Below, piece by piece: positions 7,090 through 14,500 of a DNA stretch of 19,871 bases; position 1 is the stretch's first letter, and each line of letters opens with the position of its first letter. Source of the DNA: Tubulinosema ratisbonensis. Taxonomy: Eukaryota > Microsporidia > Tubulinosematidae. The position numbers were made by a program, and so were the translations under genes. The stretch covers positions 1 through 19,871 of the forward strand of contig RCSS01000190.1 in NCBI GenBank assembly GCA_004000155.1. Direction: 5' to 3'. The notes beneath the pieces are model-generated. The model ran no database searches. It saw only the letters and a program-made list of their open reading frames with translations, and was not told the origin of the DNA.

Positions 7090-8316
7090 GACAGGACACA
7101 TATATTCTATTTAGTGCATCCGAACCAGTTAATTCTTCTAGCTTTTTGTATTTTTCAGAAAATGTAATTCTTAACCCTTTCTTATCCATCTATTTACTCT
7201 TGTTTTATTAGATGCTCCCTTTTTTCGTATTTGTTATAGTGCTTTGTGATCGGTTATAAGTCTGAATTTTCGTGTTCTTAAATCACATTCAAATTTCTTG
7301 ATTGCTCAAAACACGGCAAACATAATTTTTTCTGTAATAGAATATTTTTGTTCTGTCTTGGTTAATTTTCTACTTGCCCATTGTATTGGTAAATCCTCAC
7401 CATCTACTCTCTGCAGTAAGACTGCGCCTAATCCAACATCTGGTGCTTTTGTTTTTAAAATAAACTCTTTCTCGTGTTTGGTAAATGAAAACTTTAATAA
7501 TTTCTAGTTCTTTTTTTATATTTTATAATTCGTTTTCCATATTCTCATTTCAGTCCCATTTCCTTTCGTTTTAGATAAGGAGCTCGTAGGATGTCGAGTT
7601 ATTTGAAAAATCTCTCATGTGATCTTTAAACCACCCTCCAGCTCTAAAAATCTTCTGAAACCCCTACGTGTGTTGGATATGAGATATGCTAAAGCTTCGT
7701 TTATTTGCTTGTATTTAATGTAAGCATTTTCCCACCTGCTTCTGAGCCCAAATTCACAACTTGTTAAAAAAATTTTTTTTCAATGTTCACTCTATATTAT
7801 TTTTTTTAAATCTATTTTAAACTTTCTAAATCAACTCGTCGTGCTGTTTTTCGTCTGGTGCATATATTATAATATCATCCATGTACACTTGAACTCCTTT
7901 GCTTATCATCTCTTCAAATAACCTATCCATTACTTTTTACATGACCTGTGGGGCGTTTTTGAACTTATAACCATTAAATTCTATTCGTAAACGAGAAAAT
8001 AAATTCAAAACCCGTAACCAAACCCTACAAGGTAAGGTATACAAAGGCAATCAAATTAATGCACGGAGCAGGTTTTAGCGGTTGAAAAGGCTCGCAGTAT
8101 CTTGAGCTATACCTAAGCATGGGAAACATATTTTACTGTATGTCTCCGTCGACTAGGCATAAATATTTTTATAAAGAATGTATAGCGAAAAGATCTTTGT
8201 ATAAATTTCCCATCCCTAGACAAAAAAAAAGAATACCCTATCATACTAAGTTTGGAATAGCAATAAATAAATAAAATAAAAATAATCTCTTCAAAAAATC
8301 TATTTTTAATAAACAT
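7090..8316 (-). pseudogene. Ty3/gypsy element 3: reverse transcriptase and RNase H fragment
   Basis: Minus-strand reading, right to left: YSKLSMIGYS (about 8240-8260), resembling motif A FSKLDM..GY. After SINE-like copy B come FSRLRIEFNGYKFKNAPQVM and then VYMDDIIIYAPDEKQHDEL (7845-7890) with an intact YMDD box. RNase H follows at about 7240-7510: EFILKTKAPDVGLGAVLLQ, then IQWASRKLTKTEQKYSITEK, IKKFECDL and FRLITDHKAL. The tail NKTRVNRWIRKGL ... GSDALNR lies near 7100-7230. Frameshifts and stops, including TGA at an expected Trp (VF.AIKKF), break it. It is a different lineage from element 2 and is oriented opposite to it. Protease, integrase and LTRs are not found. Confidence 0.8.
8011..8230 (+). 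mobile_element. SINE-like retroposon, copy B
   Basis: About 220 bp running from CCCGTAACCAAACCCTACAA to CCATCCCTAGACAAAAAAAAA, aligning along its whole length with the minus strand of 6056-6280. It shares long identical blocks such as GCAGTATCTTGAGCTATACC and AACATATTTTAC, and keeps the hairpin, the enclosing GCTATAC/GTATAGC helix and the A tail. It lies inside the reverse transcriptase of element 3. No target duplication was found; the host sequence seems to have lost bases at the junction. Confidence 0.78.
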
Positions 8317-8848
8317 TCAAAAAACAACAGTAATATAAAGACATAACCTGCTCCGGGTTCATATGGCAAGAAATATTTTTACATTATCTCCAGTGCACCT
8401 ATAAAATAAATATAGACAATGGATTTGGACATTCGAATTAAATTTGATATAATATTAACTTTATGTTTAAATTGGATTTATTTTATATTTGATTATATAT
8501 GTCAATATCTTTATTCAAAAATTATTAATAAATTAAATACTATTTTTTTTGAATAAAAAAGCGGGTTTTCGCTCAACGTAAGAACATGATATTAACATAT
8601 TAAACAAAATTATAAATTAAATTGACATGAGTTGCATTCGTTATATATAGTCGTAGTTCAAAATTTAAATTAAATAATTTCATTAAATATTTTTTATAAT
8701 TTAAGGATATTATCAGTTTATTTAAAAAATTATATTAAAATAAGAGAGTTTTTTATGAAAATAATCATACCAAATAATTTTTTATTTATATAATTTTAAA
8801 TTTACATCTATTTAATTGTTTATTTAATTTATTAAGGTTCTTTTCAGA
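8317..8848. other. AT-rich spacer, no gene recognised
   Basis: About 530 bases of very AT-rich sequence between the transposon graveyard and the first host gene. It may hold the rest of element 3, but nothing could be aligned. Confidence 0.5.
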
Positions 8849-9091
8849 TCATTCAACAATATCTATAAATATTTTAATAGTTGAACGATTATATTTAAAC
8901 TCTATTTTTATAATCCTGCATTTTTTAGATTTTTCGTAGTGTTTATATTTCTTAGCATGTATACCATTCGATTGTAACCATCCAACCCAACTCTGACTAT
9001 GCTTTTCACTAAATAATGTTTGATTTTTACAATAATAGTATGTTTTTGATCTTTCTACCCAAACGCATTTGTCTTTATATTCAATTTTCAT
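8849..9091 (-). CDS. Hypothetical small protein, 80 aa
   Basis: An 80-codon ORF ending in TGA. The protein is basic and unusually rich in aromatic residues (CVWVERSKTYYYC, then SWVGWLQSNG) with three Cys and several Lys, not the low-complexity pattern that AT bias produces, so it may be real. It has no signal peptide or membrane segment and no family is recognised. It is the last of three genes on this strand, about 270 bases after the 240-codon gene. Its start lacks the C-rich motif of the other genes (GGAGATAAAGAA precedes the ATG), which weakens the call. It could also be a remnant of a larger gene. Confidence 0.45.
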   Translation of the reverse strand: MKIEYKDKCVWVERSKTYYYCKNQTLFSEKHSQSWVGWLQSNGIHAKKYKHYEKSKKCRIIKIEFKYNRSTIKIFIDIVE

Positions 9092-9359
9092 TTCTTTATC
9101 TCCTGATTAAATCATCCTTAAAATACAAAACATATAAAAAATATTACTTTCTTCTTTGGATTTCTTGGGTAATTTATTTTGAATTTTAATTTATAGTTAA
9201 AAGAAATTGATTAGATTTTATGGTGATTTATAAGATGTTAATTATCTTTTTGGATTATTTATAATTTTTAGGATTTTTAAGAATTTTTTTATGGACAAAT
9301 ATTTCGAGTTTATATAATTTACTTTAATATTTTATATAAAAAATATATTAATCAATCTA

Positions 9360-10082
9360 TCAAGCTTTATTCATTTCAATTAAATCTTTGATGTATTTTT
9401 GTTTTTTAGATTCTCTTGGCAATAAAGTAGTGTAACAAAAATCAAAAGGAGCAAAAAATTTATATACCGCACAACTATAAATGTACAAATAATCCATATT
9501 AGAATTCTTAGCGACATAAGCAACAAACCTAAGTGTATTTAATTTCTCAGAACAAAGCACAATTTTATTTCTTGTGATCAAATTAATAGGAATAAATATC
9601 TCTTTATTACCACAAATAAACGTAGACAAAAAAAGATGACCCATAGGCAATGCTATTGACATCAATGTAAAAATTTTGTCATGTTGTTTATAATATTTAG
9701 ATATTTTATCAATGTCAGAAAAAATACCTGAATTATACGTTCTTACATCATCAAACATAAAAAACATTTTACAAATATTATTCAAAATTTTAAAAATATT
9801 TCCTTTTGTGTTTAACAAAGTATCTTTTGAAAGAAGCTCTGTTAAAAGAAAATAAATAAGTTTCTCAGAATCAAAATAAAATTCTTCGATCTTTTTAAGT
9901 TTTTTGTAATATTCTTTTTTGTTGGTGATTTTGAGTTTTGGTTTGTAATTTTTGATGTTTTCGTAGGTGTCTAGGAATATTAATTTGAGCTTGTCGTATT
10001 TTTTGGTTGTTTGGTTTGATAGTTCGTACCCTTCAGCAAATTTGAACGTTGATGCTTTTAATCGTGTGAACCCGAAACACAT
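9360..10082 (-). CDS. Hypothetical protein, 240 aa
   Basis: A single uninterrupted ORF with a credible residue mix. It is mostly alpha-helical and Lys-rich in the N-terminal half (residues about 25-75: YDKLKLIFLDTYENI, KKEYYKKLKKIEEFYF). The C-terminal half is more mixed and hydrophobic, with ALPMGHLFLSTFICG near residue 150 and SCAVYKFFAPFDFCYTTLLP near 205. No signal peptide, catalytic motif or known domain is recognised. The bases just before the ATG are CCGCGC, a C-rich stretch in an AT-rich setting like the CCC motif of its neighbours, supporting this start. The first 60 codons are clearly less AT-rich than the rest. It lies 170 bases downstream of beta-COP on the same strand and ends in TGA. 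It is probably a real microsporidian gene of unknown role. Confidence 0.7.
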   Translation of the reverse strand: MCFGFTRLKASTFKFAEGYELSNQTTKKYDKLKLIFLDTYENIKNYKPKLKITNKKEYYKKLKKIEEFYFDSEKLIYFLLTELLSKDTLLNTKGNIFKILNNICKMFFMFDDVRTYNSGIFSDIDKISKYYKQHDKIFTLMSIALPMGHLFLSTFICGNKEIFIPINLITRNKIVLCSEKLNTLRFVAYVAKNSNMDYLYIYSCAVYKFFAPFDFCYTTLLPRESKKQKYIKDLIEMNKA

Positions 10083-10252
10083 GCGCGGATTGTGATTTTA
10101 ATAATAAATTTGATTTAAAACAAGTTCGTTTGGAAATTTAAAAATTGTTTAAAAATTTGATTTGGTGTTAAAAAATTTTATAAAATTTAAAAAAATATAA
10201 ATTTTAAAATTTTTGAGAAAATATAGAACTTTATTATTTTTTATTTTAGAAA
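10083..10252. other. AT-rich intergenic region downstream of beta-COP
   Basis: This 170-bp stretch was checked for a continuation of beta-COP on the minus strand. It is dominated by A/T runs with stops in all frames and shows no sign of the missing appendage domain. Confidence 0.6.
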
Positions 10253-11704
10253 TTATAATTTGTTATTTTGTAATTTTATAATTGTTCTCAAAACTAAATT
10301 TACCATCGTATCAATTTTTGAGTCACTAGAATCTTTTAAGGAAAGAAGCAAAGTAATAGTTTTACTTTTTAGTTCACTTTCCTTTTTCAAAAATTCTTCC
10401 TTGTTTTCCTTTATAAAATTATAAACCTGTGCAACAAACCAACCTTTTTCAGTTTTAAAATGATTTAACACTGAAAAAATTTCATCTTTGGTGCTAGATT
10501 TCTTTAAAATGTCAATTGTTTTTCTTACTATTTTACCAAACTTTAAATAATCCAAATTATTTACAATAAATTTCTTAATTTTAGTATTTTCACATCTTTT
10601 AATGATTTCTTCAATTGTTTCCAAGCATTTGAATTGTACTTCAGGATTATCATCCTGAATATATTTATTAATTATTAAATCATTATTATCATTGTAACAA
10701 TAAGTATCTTCTACCAATGTTTTGATCATTTCTAGTATCATTAATTTTGTACTTGTATTATTTTCATAAAATTTTGGTAAATTAATATTCGAAGAAAGTA
10801 ATTCATTTTTTGAAGTATCTTTTAAGGATCCTTCATAAACATTAAGAATGTAATTGTATAAATTGATTACCTCAATAATCTTATTATTCTTTCTTACATA
10901 ATCAAAAATCATTTGATTTAATTCTAAATTTCCATTTTCATACAAATTTAATACCTCTGTGCTTTCTATTCCTAAGCCAAATATTTCTTTTAAACAATGA
11001 ACTCTCATAAATTTAAGATTACTATTTTTTAATATTTCAAACATTTTCTCAACAAATTTGGTTAATTCTTCTCTCTCTAAGTTTGCGAACCTTAAAAAAT
11101 GTAGGATAGAATGTAATTTTAATAAATTACTAGAGCTGTCTAAGTTTTCTTCTGCCAATTTTATGTTTTCTTTTTCATTTAATTGTAAAATAATTCCTGT
11201 TTCACAAATGTTTTGTAAATTATTTTCTTGATTATTAATTTTATAAAGTAAATACCTGTTAATTGGATCATTCTCGTTTTCTAATAAATTATTGATATCA
11301 TAATCAATAAGTTTGTACTTAAACAATTGGCTTAATGCCAAATAAGCATTTCTTCTCACATATTCTGATGTATGGTATAAATTATCTTCAATTGGTTTAA
11401 TAAGAGTAGAAAGAATGTCATTTGATTCAATATTTGAAATAATTTTGAGTGTTTTTCCTCTAAAAAACTCATTTGGATGCAATGACATTCTTCTCAAATA
11501 ATTTGGGAACACCAATGCGTCACTAAAAAATATATCATCTAAATAATAGGGATACCTTTCGATGTAAAGTAAAAGATCTAAAGAAAAGATGTCTGAATGA
11601 CTTCTCATTATTTCATGTATTTTCTTATAATCTGCTGGTAAGTTTATAGTCAAATTCCTAATGTAATTAGGTTGTACTTCTCCTGAATAATAAAATGTTG
11701 CCAT
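10253..11704 (-). CDS. Coatomer (COPI) subunit beta, C-terminally shortened
   Basis: Beta-COP is part of the COPI coat that forms vesicles for retrograde Golgi-to-ER traffic. The 483-aa product has the hallmark block of beta-COP: LHPNEFFRGKTLKII at residues 75-89, followed by LIKPIEDNLYHTSEYVRRNAYLALSQLF (101-128), matching the conserved HPNEF.RG.TLR ... L...HSYVRRNA pattern in spacing and order. The rest is an array of HEAT-like helices (for example VQFKCLETIEEIIKRC) and ends with a TMVNLVLRTIIKL helix near the point where the trunk domain ends in longer homologues. Animal and yeast beta-COP are about 950-970 aa, so the linker and the whole C-terminal appendage are absent. The stop is TAA. 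The start is well supported: CCC directly precedes the ATG. It is soluble, with no signal peptide. Confidence 0.87.
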   Translation of the reverse strand: MATFYYSGEVQPNYIRNLTINLPADYKKIHEIMRSHSDIFSLDLLLYIERYPYYLDDIFFSDALVFPNYLRRMSLHPNEFFRGKTLKIISNIESNDILSTLIKPIEDNLYHTSEYVRRNAYLALSQLFKYKLIDYDINNLLENENDPINRYLLYKINNQENNLQNICETGIILQLNEKENIKLAEENLDSSSNLLKLHSILHFLRFANLEREELTKFVEKMFEILKNSNLKFMRVHCLKEIFGLGIESTEVLNLYENGNLELNQMIFDYVRKNNKIIEVINLYNYILNVYEGSLKDTSKNELLSSNINLPKFYENNTSTKLMILEMIKTLVEDTYCYNDNNDLIINKYIQDDNPEVQFKCLETIEEIIKRCENTKIKKFIVNNLDYLKFGKIVRKTIDILKKSSTKDEIFSVLNHFKTEKGWFVAQVYNFIKENKEEFLKKESELKSKTITLLLSLKDSSDSKIDTMVNLVLRTIIKLQNNKL

Positions 11705-11707
11705 GGG
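11705..11707 (-). promoter_or_regulatory. CCC start-site motif of beta-COP
   Basis: On the minus strand the gene begins TTTTTACCCATGG. CCC lies directly against the ATG inside an otherwise A/T-only upstream stretch, as is typical upstream of microsporidian genes, where transcription begins very close to the start codon. Confidence 0.7.
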
Positions 11708-12193
11708 TAAAAAATAAATAATAATAAAAAATAAATAATAAATAATAAATAATAAAAATATTTTTATAAAAAATAAAGGGTTTTGTTGGTAAAAAAATAT
11801 TTAATAAATAAAATAGAATTAAATATTTTATTTTGTAAAATTTTAAACAACTAGTTTTAATTTTAAGAAAATAATTGCGTAACAGTTCCCCAAAAATTGA
11901 GAGATAATTTATATTAACTAGCCAAAAGAAGAAGTTAGTTATAATCTTTAGTAAATTTTCTTTTAAACAAATTAAAATAAAGATTAAAAAAAGTAATTTG
12001 TAATTGGATTCAATAAAAATATTCTGAATAGAATAATTAGTAATGATTATTAAAAATTGTGTAAATAAATACATTTTTGAATATTATTAGATTTACTAAG
12101 TCAAAAGAATCAGAATGTCAGCTTTGAATCTTTATTTAAATTTTAAAATTTAAAGCAATTCAATCACATTATTTATAAAAGTTACATAGAATA
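11708..12193. other. AT-rich upstream region of beta-COP
   Basis: Low-complexity A/T sequence. A 135-codon minus-strand frame (12074 to 11667) crosses it, but its product is nearly all Ile, Leu, Phe, Tyr, Lys and Asn and it overlaps the beta-COP start, so it is not called as a gene. Confidence 0.6.
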
Positions 12194-12297
12194 CTATAAA
12201 GAAAAACTTTATAGAAAATTGTGGAAGTCCACAAACCTCTGTATACTAGAAGGGCGTCGCTATGGACGAAGAAAATGTGCAGTCTGAGAAAATCAGA
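12194..12297 (+). ncRNA. Candidate structured RNA (run of hairpins)
   Basis: Four short hairpins follow each other in about 100 bases: CTATAAAG/CTTTATAG (12194-12214, 5-base loop), TTGTGG/CCACAA (12219-12234, 4-base loop AAGT), CGTC/GACG (about 12254-12267) and TCTGA/TCAGA (12283-12297, loop GAAAA). The region is GC-richer than its surroundings, a common mark of RNA genes in AT-rich genomes. The GGAAGTCC string in the second hairpin is reminiscent of the conserved 5' P4 strand of RNase P/MRP RNAs, but the matching distal strand was not found, so no family is assigned. A 37-codon ORF overlaps it, so coding is the alternative. Confidence 0.3.
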
Positions 12298-12375
12298 AGG
12301 GTAAAAAATAATATTAATAAAGTTGGCCAATCAGATTTGAATTTGAAAGAAAATTATTTAAACGGAATTAAATAA
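12262..12375 (+). CDS. Possible 37-codon ORF
   Basis: ATG to TAA, with a charged, non-repetitive start (MDEENVQSEKIRRVKNN) and a GC-richer leader AGAAGGGCGTCGCT. It could be a tiny gene, the preserved 5' end of a lost gene, or chance overlap with the candidate RNA. No family is recognised and there is no CCC motif. Confidence 0.2.
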   Translation: MDEENVQSEKIRRVKNNINKVGQSDLNLKENYLNGIK

Positions 12376-12463
12376 ATATTGAGACTCATTTTTTAACAAT
12401 AAACAGAACAAAAAAACTAATTTATTTAAAACTAATAAATAAACTTACAAGTCAATATCTTCT

Positions 12464-12495
12464 CTCATCCAGAGGTACCTTAAGAATGGGATGAG
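12464..12495. repeat. Hairpin in a GC-richer patch
   Basis: CTCATCC and GGATGAG form a 7-bp stem with an 18-base loop that contains GGTACC. The patch 12455-12515 is GC-richer than the flanks and could be part of the same RNA gene as 12194-12297, or a separate one. Confidence 0.4.
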
Positions 12496-12515
12496 GAAGT
12501 AGGGTACGACAAAAA

Positions 12516-13321
12516 TATTTATTAAAAAATAAGTTAGAATGTAAAAATATTGTTTTTAATTTGGATTTTTCGATATAAAATAGCTTTTTTAATTCTAAAG
12601 AAATATATTCTTCTTTAAAAATTTTTGTAATTGGCCTACAAAGATAAAATATTTTGAAAGAGGAAAAGTAAAATGCTTAGCAAAGTTATTTATGATTTAC
12701 ACAATCATTTTAAAGTTCACAAAATTTTTTTTAAAAAAATATATAGATTTCTGATCAGCAAAGATAATAGATCCTGAAATTATGTTTTTGATTGTTCTCA
12801 TAATTGTAAATTCATTTTTATTAGAATAGGAACTATGAGGAATCTTTTAGTAAATCTATATATTCCCAAAAATTTATCATTTTAAGTTGAAAATACTCTA
12901 CATTCTTTGATGTAATAATTTAAGTTAATTTTTAATTTAGCTTTTTTTGCTCTTTAAGATCTTATTTTTCACATACGTTTTATTGTCTACCTTGGTTGGG
13001 ATATTGAAATATTTTTTTGCAATAATTTTATAGAATTTATAGGATATTTCATGACAAAACGTTTGGTTTATTCTTTTTTTAACCATTTTGATATTTTGCT
13101 CTTAAAAGAAAAGAATTAAAAATTATTATTCAATTTTGCTGAAGTTGATTATAGTATTTTTTATCTTTGATAAAATTTATTTTAATGTAAATATTTTTAT
13201 TAACTATTCCTTGATATTACATTATGGTGTGTATTTATTGTAGAAAAAAGACTTTTTATATTGTGATAAGATGATCTTAAAAATAAATTTTTTTATCTTT
13301 TATCTTATTATTGAAAACTAA
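12516..13321. other. AT-rich spacer, no gene recognised
   Basis: About 800 bases upstream of the 391-codon gene. Only short frames are seen (for example 34 codons from about 12673) and none is convincing. No tRNA-like or repeat sequence was found. Confidence 0.5.
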
Positions 13322-13324
13322 CCC
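13322..13324 (+). promoter_or_regulatory. CCC start-site motif of the 391-codon gene
   Basis: AACTAACCCATGAAA: CCC directly precedes the ATG, exactly as in beta-COP, in an A/T-dominated upstream stretch. It supports this start over later Met codons. Confidence 0.7.
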
Positions 13325-14500
13325 ATGAAATTAGGATGTATATATTTTACTCTTTTATCTTGTTGTTGTGATCTAGATTACAAGAAACATGCCATGATTT
13401 TTAGCAGATATAATGAAATAGATTATTTACTAGACTGTTATGAAACCAACTCTTTGTTTAAAGATGTACCTCATTATATTACGGAAAATAACAAATTAAA
13501 ACTTCTTACAACTTTAGATTCGACTTCAAGTATCAACTTAATAAAACTTTCACAAAAAATCATTAAGAAAGATAAGCTTACTCTTTATTTTGAAATATTA
13601 ATCCTTAACTTGATTATTTTAAAAAAATGTTTCAACGTTCAGCCAACTTTCTTGATTATAAATTTAACTAGAACATTTATAAATTTTTTAATATACGTAT
13701 TCTTTTTTAAAGGTGATAGAAACAGCAAAGAAAAACGATTGCTTATTATTTATTTGTTGCCTTGTATTTATAGTAAAGATATACATATACCTGAAAACTT
13801 TGATGTTGATACTTATTTTTATCTAAATTACATTACATATACTGCAGAAGAAGAAGATATAAAAATATTTAACAGCTTTGTTTTAAAATTTTATCTCACT
13901 TTCAAGAAAAAATTTGATAATCGATATCGATTTTATATGAATAGAATACAGAAGACTAAAGATATACCTAATCATTTTTGGGCCGAATATGTTTCATTAT
14001 TTATATTAAGAATGCTTAAAAGCAAAATTTTTTCTAATTTAAAATTATTTTGTCCATATTTAGAAAATGTATATGATAAAATTGATATTAGAAGTTGTAA
14101 CCATCTACAAAAAAATAAAATCCATCACTTTTTAACAATTATACTATTAAAATACAAAACGATTGTAGAAACGATCTTTGTAAAGACGAGTTTGTTATTT
14201 AGTGCAAAATTTATACCGATTTATAAATTAATAGTACTTCAAAATTTATTTTTTAATATATTACTTTATACTTATTTGTGTGTTTCCTTAGTTGCAGGCC
14301 CATGTAATACACCTCAAGAGTTAATTTTACATACCTATAAATATTATAAATCTATGTATATCACTACTAAATATAAAGAATCTAATGAAAACAATAAGGA
14401 AAGACTACAAGAATATAAAAAATTAGTCGAAAAGAAAATCGACACATTTAGGTTTGAAATTGAGAATGCAAGTATTTACATAATTAAAACTATTTCTTAA
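13325..14500 (+). CDS. Putative secreted protein, 391 aa, lineage-specific family
   Basis: The protein starts MKLGCIYFTLLSCCCD, a short hydrophobic segment suited to a signal peptide with cleavage near residue 15. The rest is mostly predicted helix, rich in Lys, Ile, Leu, Phe and Tyr. Strongly hydrophobic helices lie at residues 88-104 (YFEILILNLIILKKCFN), 119-128 (INFLIYVFFF) and about 299-325, so membrane association is possible. No known domain is recognised. A decayed paralogue lies at 19462-19871: both have a signal peptide, and the 88-104 and 119-133 segments align in order. A signal peptide, lack of recognisable homologues and local duplication are typical of microsporidian secreted host-interaction families; that role is inference. 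The start is fixed by the adjoining CCC and the stop is TAA. Confidence 0.75.
   Translation: MKLGCIYFTLLSCCCDLDYKKHAMIFSRYNEIDYLLDCYETNSLFKDVPHYITENNKLKLLTTLDSTSSINLIKLSQKIIKKDKLTLYFEILILNLIILKKCFNVQPTFLIINLTRTFINFLIYVFFFKGDRNSKEKRLLIIYLLPCIYSKDIHIPENFDVDTYFYLNYITYTAEEEDIKIFNSFVLKFYLTFKKKFDNRYRFYMNRIQKTKDIPNHFWAEYVSLFILRMLKSKIFSNLKLFCPYLENVYDKIDIRSCNHLQKNKIHHFLTIILLKYKTIVETIFVKTSLLFSAKFIPIYKLIVLQNLFFNILLYTYLCVSLVAGPCNTPQELILHTYKYYKSMYITTKYKESNENNKERLQEYKKLVEKKIDTFRFEIENASIYIIKTIS

Noticed and set aside
7014..7507. 65- and 69-codon plus-strand ORFs
   Set aside because: Antisense to the RNase H of Ty3 element 3 on the minus strand.
8113..8316. 67-codon minus-strand ORF sharing SRDGK...PSRR.HTVKYVSH with the frame near 6065-6175
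   Set aside because: The shared peptide looks like a conserved protein but is only translation of the SINE-like repeat in the same relative frame; no codon-level conservation beyond DNA identity is seen.
3776..9362. Reassignment of TGA to Trp
   Set aside because: The intact beta-COP gene uses TGG for Trp, and nuclear code changes are not established in microsporidia. The TGA sites are in decayed elements, where G-to-A changes are expected. Kept only as a check in the findings.
11667..12074. 135-codon minus-strand ORF upstream of beta-COP
   Set aside because: Its product is almost only Ile, Leu, Phe, Tyr, Lys and Asn, as expected from random AT-rich DNA. It overlaps the well-supported beta-COP start with its CCC motif.
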